Of a DNA stretch of 15,162 nucleotides, positions 13,541 through 15,162 are shown piece after piece (the stretch's first letter is position 1; every line of letters begins with the position of its first letter). The translations under genes and the position numbers were made by a program. The stretch covers positions 1 to 15,162 of the forward strand of contig CAMYQS010000011.1 of the NCBI GenBank assembly GCA_947296835.1. The letters are read 5' to 3'. The DNA is from an uncultured Atopostipes sp. (lineage in GTDB: Bacteria > Bacillota > Bacilli > Lactobacillales > Carnobacteriaceae_A). The notes under the pieces are model-generated. The model did no database searches. It saw only the letters and a program-made list of their open reading frames with translations, and was not told the DNA's origin.

Positions 13541-14356
13541 TCACAATGAAAGAAAGTTTCCAACGTCTACTTTAATGGTTTCGTTTTCTTTATTGACATC
13601 CGTTACTTTTAACAGCGATTTTGTTTTCGTATTTGTGTCTTCTCCTGTATGCTCAAGCAATACAATGGAGTCAACAACAACACAATTAAATTCTTCAGCC
13701 ATTCGTTCCATACCCATAATCGTTCCACCGCCACGTAAGAAATCGTCGATGATTAAAACTTTAGATTCTGGTTTCAATGTATTTCGAGTTAATGTCATTC
13801 GTTCGACTTGTTCTGCGGATGACCACGGCAGATAATTAATACTTACCGTCGAACCTTCCGTCACTTTTGTTGATTTCCGAACAATGTAAAATGGGACATT
13901 TAAATTATAAGCTGCCGACTGTGCTAGTGGCACACCCTTTGTCGCAATCGTTAATATCGCATCCACTTCACCTGGCGAATATTTTGATGCTATAATTCTA
14001 CCTATTCGTTTCAACCAGTTTGGATCCCCTAATAAGTCCGAAGTAAATATGTAACCACCTGGTAAAAGACGCTCCGAACCGTTAATCTCATCTTTTAATG
14101 CCAGTATTTCTTTCTCTAACTGAGCTTTATGGTAATAAGGTTGGTATTGCACACCACCTCGAGCTCCTGCATAAGTAATCAGACTGCCCATATTTGTTTC
14201 TTCAAACGAATTTTTAATAATTGCTAAGTCCTCACTGATACTAGATTTAGCCGCTTTAAATTTATCCGTAAAATAACTCAATGGCGTCGTCGTATTTGGA
14301 TTTTTCAAAAAGTATATCGTCATATCTACAAGCCGTGTACTTCTTCTTACTTTCAT
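13541..14356 (-). CDS. purR: Purine operon repressor PurR (Bacillus type)
   Basis: PurR represses purine synthesis and transport genes and is released by PRPP; in some lactococci the homologue acts as an activator. The N-terminal winged helix-turn-helix spans about 1-75 and the phosphoribosyltransferase-like effector domain about 85-271. The PRPP-binding loop is VLIIDDFLRGGGT (200-212). The length of 271 residues is within the usual 270-285. The ATG follows GAGGAGGG at about 6 nt. It precedes glmU by 105 bp, in the conserved purR-glmU-prs order. No terminator separates it from glmU, so readthrough into glmU is likely. No convincing pair of PurBoxes was found upstream, so autoregulation is not supported by what I see. 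Confidence 0.96.
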   Translation of the reverse strand: MKVRRSTRLVDMTIYFLKNPNTTTPLSYFTDKFKAAKSSISEDLAIIKNSFEETNMGSLITYAGARGGVQYQPYYHKAQLEKEILALKDEINGSERLLPGGYIFTSDLLGDPNWLKRIGRIIASKYSPGEVDAILTIATKGVPLAQSAAYNLNVPFYIVRKSTKVTEGSTVSINYLPWSSAEQVERMTLTRNTLKPESKVLIIDDFLRGGGTIMGMERMAEEFNCVVVDSIVLLEHTGEDTNTKTKSLLKVTDVNKENETIKVDVGNFLSL

Positions 14357-14386
14357 AAAGACCCTCCTCTCTCTTCCTATACCCCC

Positions 14387-14415
14387 ATTTTACCGGAGTT
14401 ATTGACGTTTGTACA
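14387..14415 (-). promoter_or_regulatory. Candidate promoter of purR
   Basis: Minus strand: -35 TGTACA (14410-14415), a 17-bp spacer and -10 TAAAAT (14387-14392). The -10 lies in a 9-bp sequence, GGTAAAATG, that is repeated directly 31 bp upstream (14417-14425), which may be a second promoter or an operator pair. Confidence 0.45.
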
Positions 14416-14609
14416 TCATTTTACCATTTTCGTTCGTCTTTAGCGTACCTTTCATTAACCACTCTAATTTGTATGTAGCCAAACATTCAGATTAAGCCCT
14501 TTTTCTCCGTTCGTTCTTCTATGAAATGAAGAGCCAGATTGATTTCTAATTTGATATGGGGGTTGGGTACTTAAATGACGAAATGACAGAATGAACCAAA
14601 CAGCATTTT
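14416..14609. other. purR upstream spacer without a recognised gene
   Basis: The gap between purR and the permease gene is 311 bp (14357-14667). Besides the promoter and terminator listed, it holds single GTTCG motifs at 14432-14436 and 14509-14513 in the same orientation, and the sequence TTGATATGGGG (14551-14561), whose exact inverted copy lies inside the permease terminator (14630-14640). No coding signal was seen. Confidence 0.4.
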
Positions 14610-14657
14610 ACAAAAAAGAAAACGCACCTCCCCATATCAACTACGACATAGAGAAGT
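14610..14657 (-). terminator. Terminator of the metal ABC permease gene
   Basis: On the minus strand GCACTTCTCTAT (about 14646-14657) pairs with ATATGGGGAGGTGC (about 14624-14637) with several G-U pairs, and is followed by a T-rich tract TTTTCTTTTTT (about 14611-14621). It starts about 10 bp after the permease stop codon. Confidence 0.75.
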
Positions 14658-14667
14658 GCTGCGCAAA

Positions 14668-15162
14668 TTATTTTCTGATTTTTTCAATACCTAGCAGGAT
14701 AACAAAGATAGCTAATAAAATTAGCGTGATCATCGCACCTGGTGGGGTTCCGAAATAGAATGAAACTGTCAATCCACTAAACATACCCGTCATCGCAATC
14801 AGAATTCCAATCACAATCACCCAAGTAAAGTTTTTACCAAGGCGCATCGCAATAGCTGCCGGTAAGATTAAAATAGCTGAGACCAATAATGCTCCGACAA
14901 TTGGCATCGCAACGGCAATCACGATTCCCGTAATAATGTTGAACGCAATTGACATTGCTCGGATAGGCAATCCAGCTGTAAAAGCTGTATCTTCATCAAA
15001 CGTCAGTACATACATCGGTCTTCTGAAAAAGATATATAAGACAATAACAATGAGTGTTAAGATTAATAAAAATAAAACCTGTTCTTTACTAATCGTTACA
15101 ATCGAACCAAATAAGAACGTGTTTAAACTCATTGATGTACTGTCATTGAAGCTCATTAAAAC
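14668..15162 (-). CDS. Zinc/manganese-type ABC transporter permease, C-terminal part
   Basis: This is the membrane subunit of a metal-ion importer of the ABC-3 family (ZnuB, AdcB, MtsB/PsaC). The frame is open to the right edge, so the ATG at 15154-15156 is probably an internal Met and the real start lies beyond; family members have about 270-285 residues and about 165 are visible. There are at least four hydrophobic helices. The segment DEDTAFTAGLPIRAM and the following helices with PIVGALLVSAILILPAA are characteristic of the family. The associated ATPase and binding protein should lie outside the window. The metal, zinc or manganese, cannot be told from this part. Confidence 0.9.
   Translation of the reverse strand, partial: VLMSFNDSTSMSLNTFLFGSIVTISKEQVLFLLILTLIVIVLYIFFRRPMYVLTFDEDTAFTAGLPIRAMSIAFNIITGIVIAVAMPIVGALLVSAILILPAAIAMRLGKNFTWVIVIGILIAMTGMFSGLTVSFYFGTPPGAMITLILLAIFVILLGIEKIRK

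Noticed and set aside
13538..13552. Inverted repeat CTTTCA/TGAAAG at the purR stop codon as a terminator
   Set aside because: Stem of only six pairs with a 3-nt loop and no T-run after it on the minus strand.
14432..14513. GTTCG motifs upstream of purR as PurBoxes
   Set aside because: Known PurBox pairs are inverted with a short spacing; these two point the same way, are about 77 bp apart and match the flanking consensus poorly.
1..15162. CRISPR arrays, tRNA/rRNA genes, insertion sequences, phage or defence genes
   Set aside because: No repeat-spacer pattern, tRNA-like cloverleaf, transposase, integrase or known defence domain was seen on either strand.

Overview
The window looks like chromosome from a low-GC Gram-positive bacterium of the order Lactobacillales, plausibly a Carnobacteriaceae relative (an inference from gene content and style; no rRNA or species marker is present). 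Evidence: AT-rich spacers, strong AGGAGG-type ribosome binding sites, a TTG start, lipobox lipoproteins, a Bacillus-type PurR, and an oxaloacetate decarboxylase split into separate carboxyltransferase, small membrane, biotin-carrier and beta subunits, as in lactic acid bacteria. Twelve of the sixteen protein genes lie on the minus strand. The four oad genes are the only plus-strand genes.

Read along the minus strand (high to low coordinates): the 3' part of a zinc/manganese-type ABC permease (cut by the window edge) and its terminator; then purR, glmU (with its own promoter) and prs, ending at a clear terminator (10942-10982). Next come an S9 prolyl-oligopeptidase-like hydrolase with a terminator, a four-gene polar amino-acid ABC transporter (ATPase, binding lipoprotein, two permeases) with a long terminator, the divergent oad block, a Nudix hydrolase of the CoA pyrophosphatase type, a small acidic lipoprotein of unknown function, and the 5' end of pth at the left edge. 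In Bacillus-like genomes purR, glmU, prs and pth are close together; here about 10.8 kb of accessory genes separates prs from pth.

The plus-strand block (2264-5495) is oadA, oadG-like, oadD and oadB, closed by a strong terminator (5518-5552). It should encode a complete Na+-pumping oxaloacetate decarboxylase, but no citrate lyase, citrate carrier or biotin ligase gene is next to it. The adjacent amino-acid importer could supply glutamate or aspartate that becomes oxaloacetate by transamination; this is a hypothesis only.

Most genes are ordinary. The stretches worth attention are non-coding: a structured leader with an early terminator upstream of pth (254-427), promoter-proximal hairpins in the lipoprotein and glmU leaders, an orphan bidirectional terminator in the nudix/oad divergent spacer, an 18-bp perfect palindrome upstream of oadA, and an inverted repeat upstream of the amino-acid transporter. 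I saw no CRISPR array, tRNA, rRNA, transposase, integrase, phage gene or defence gene, and no convincing new multi-gene system.
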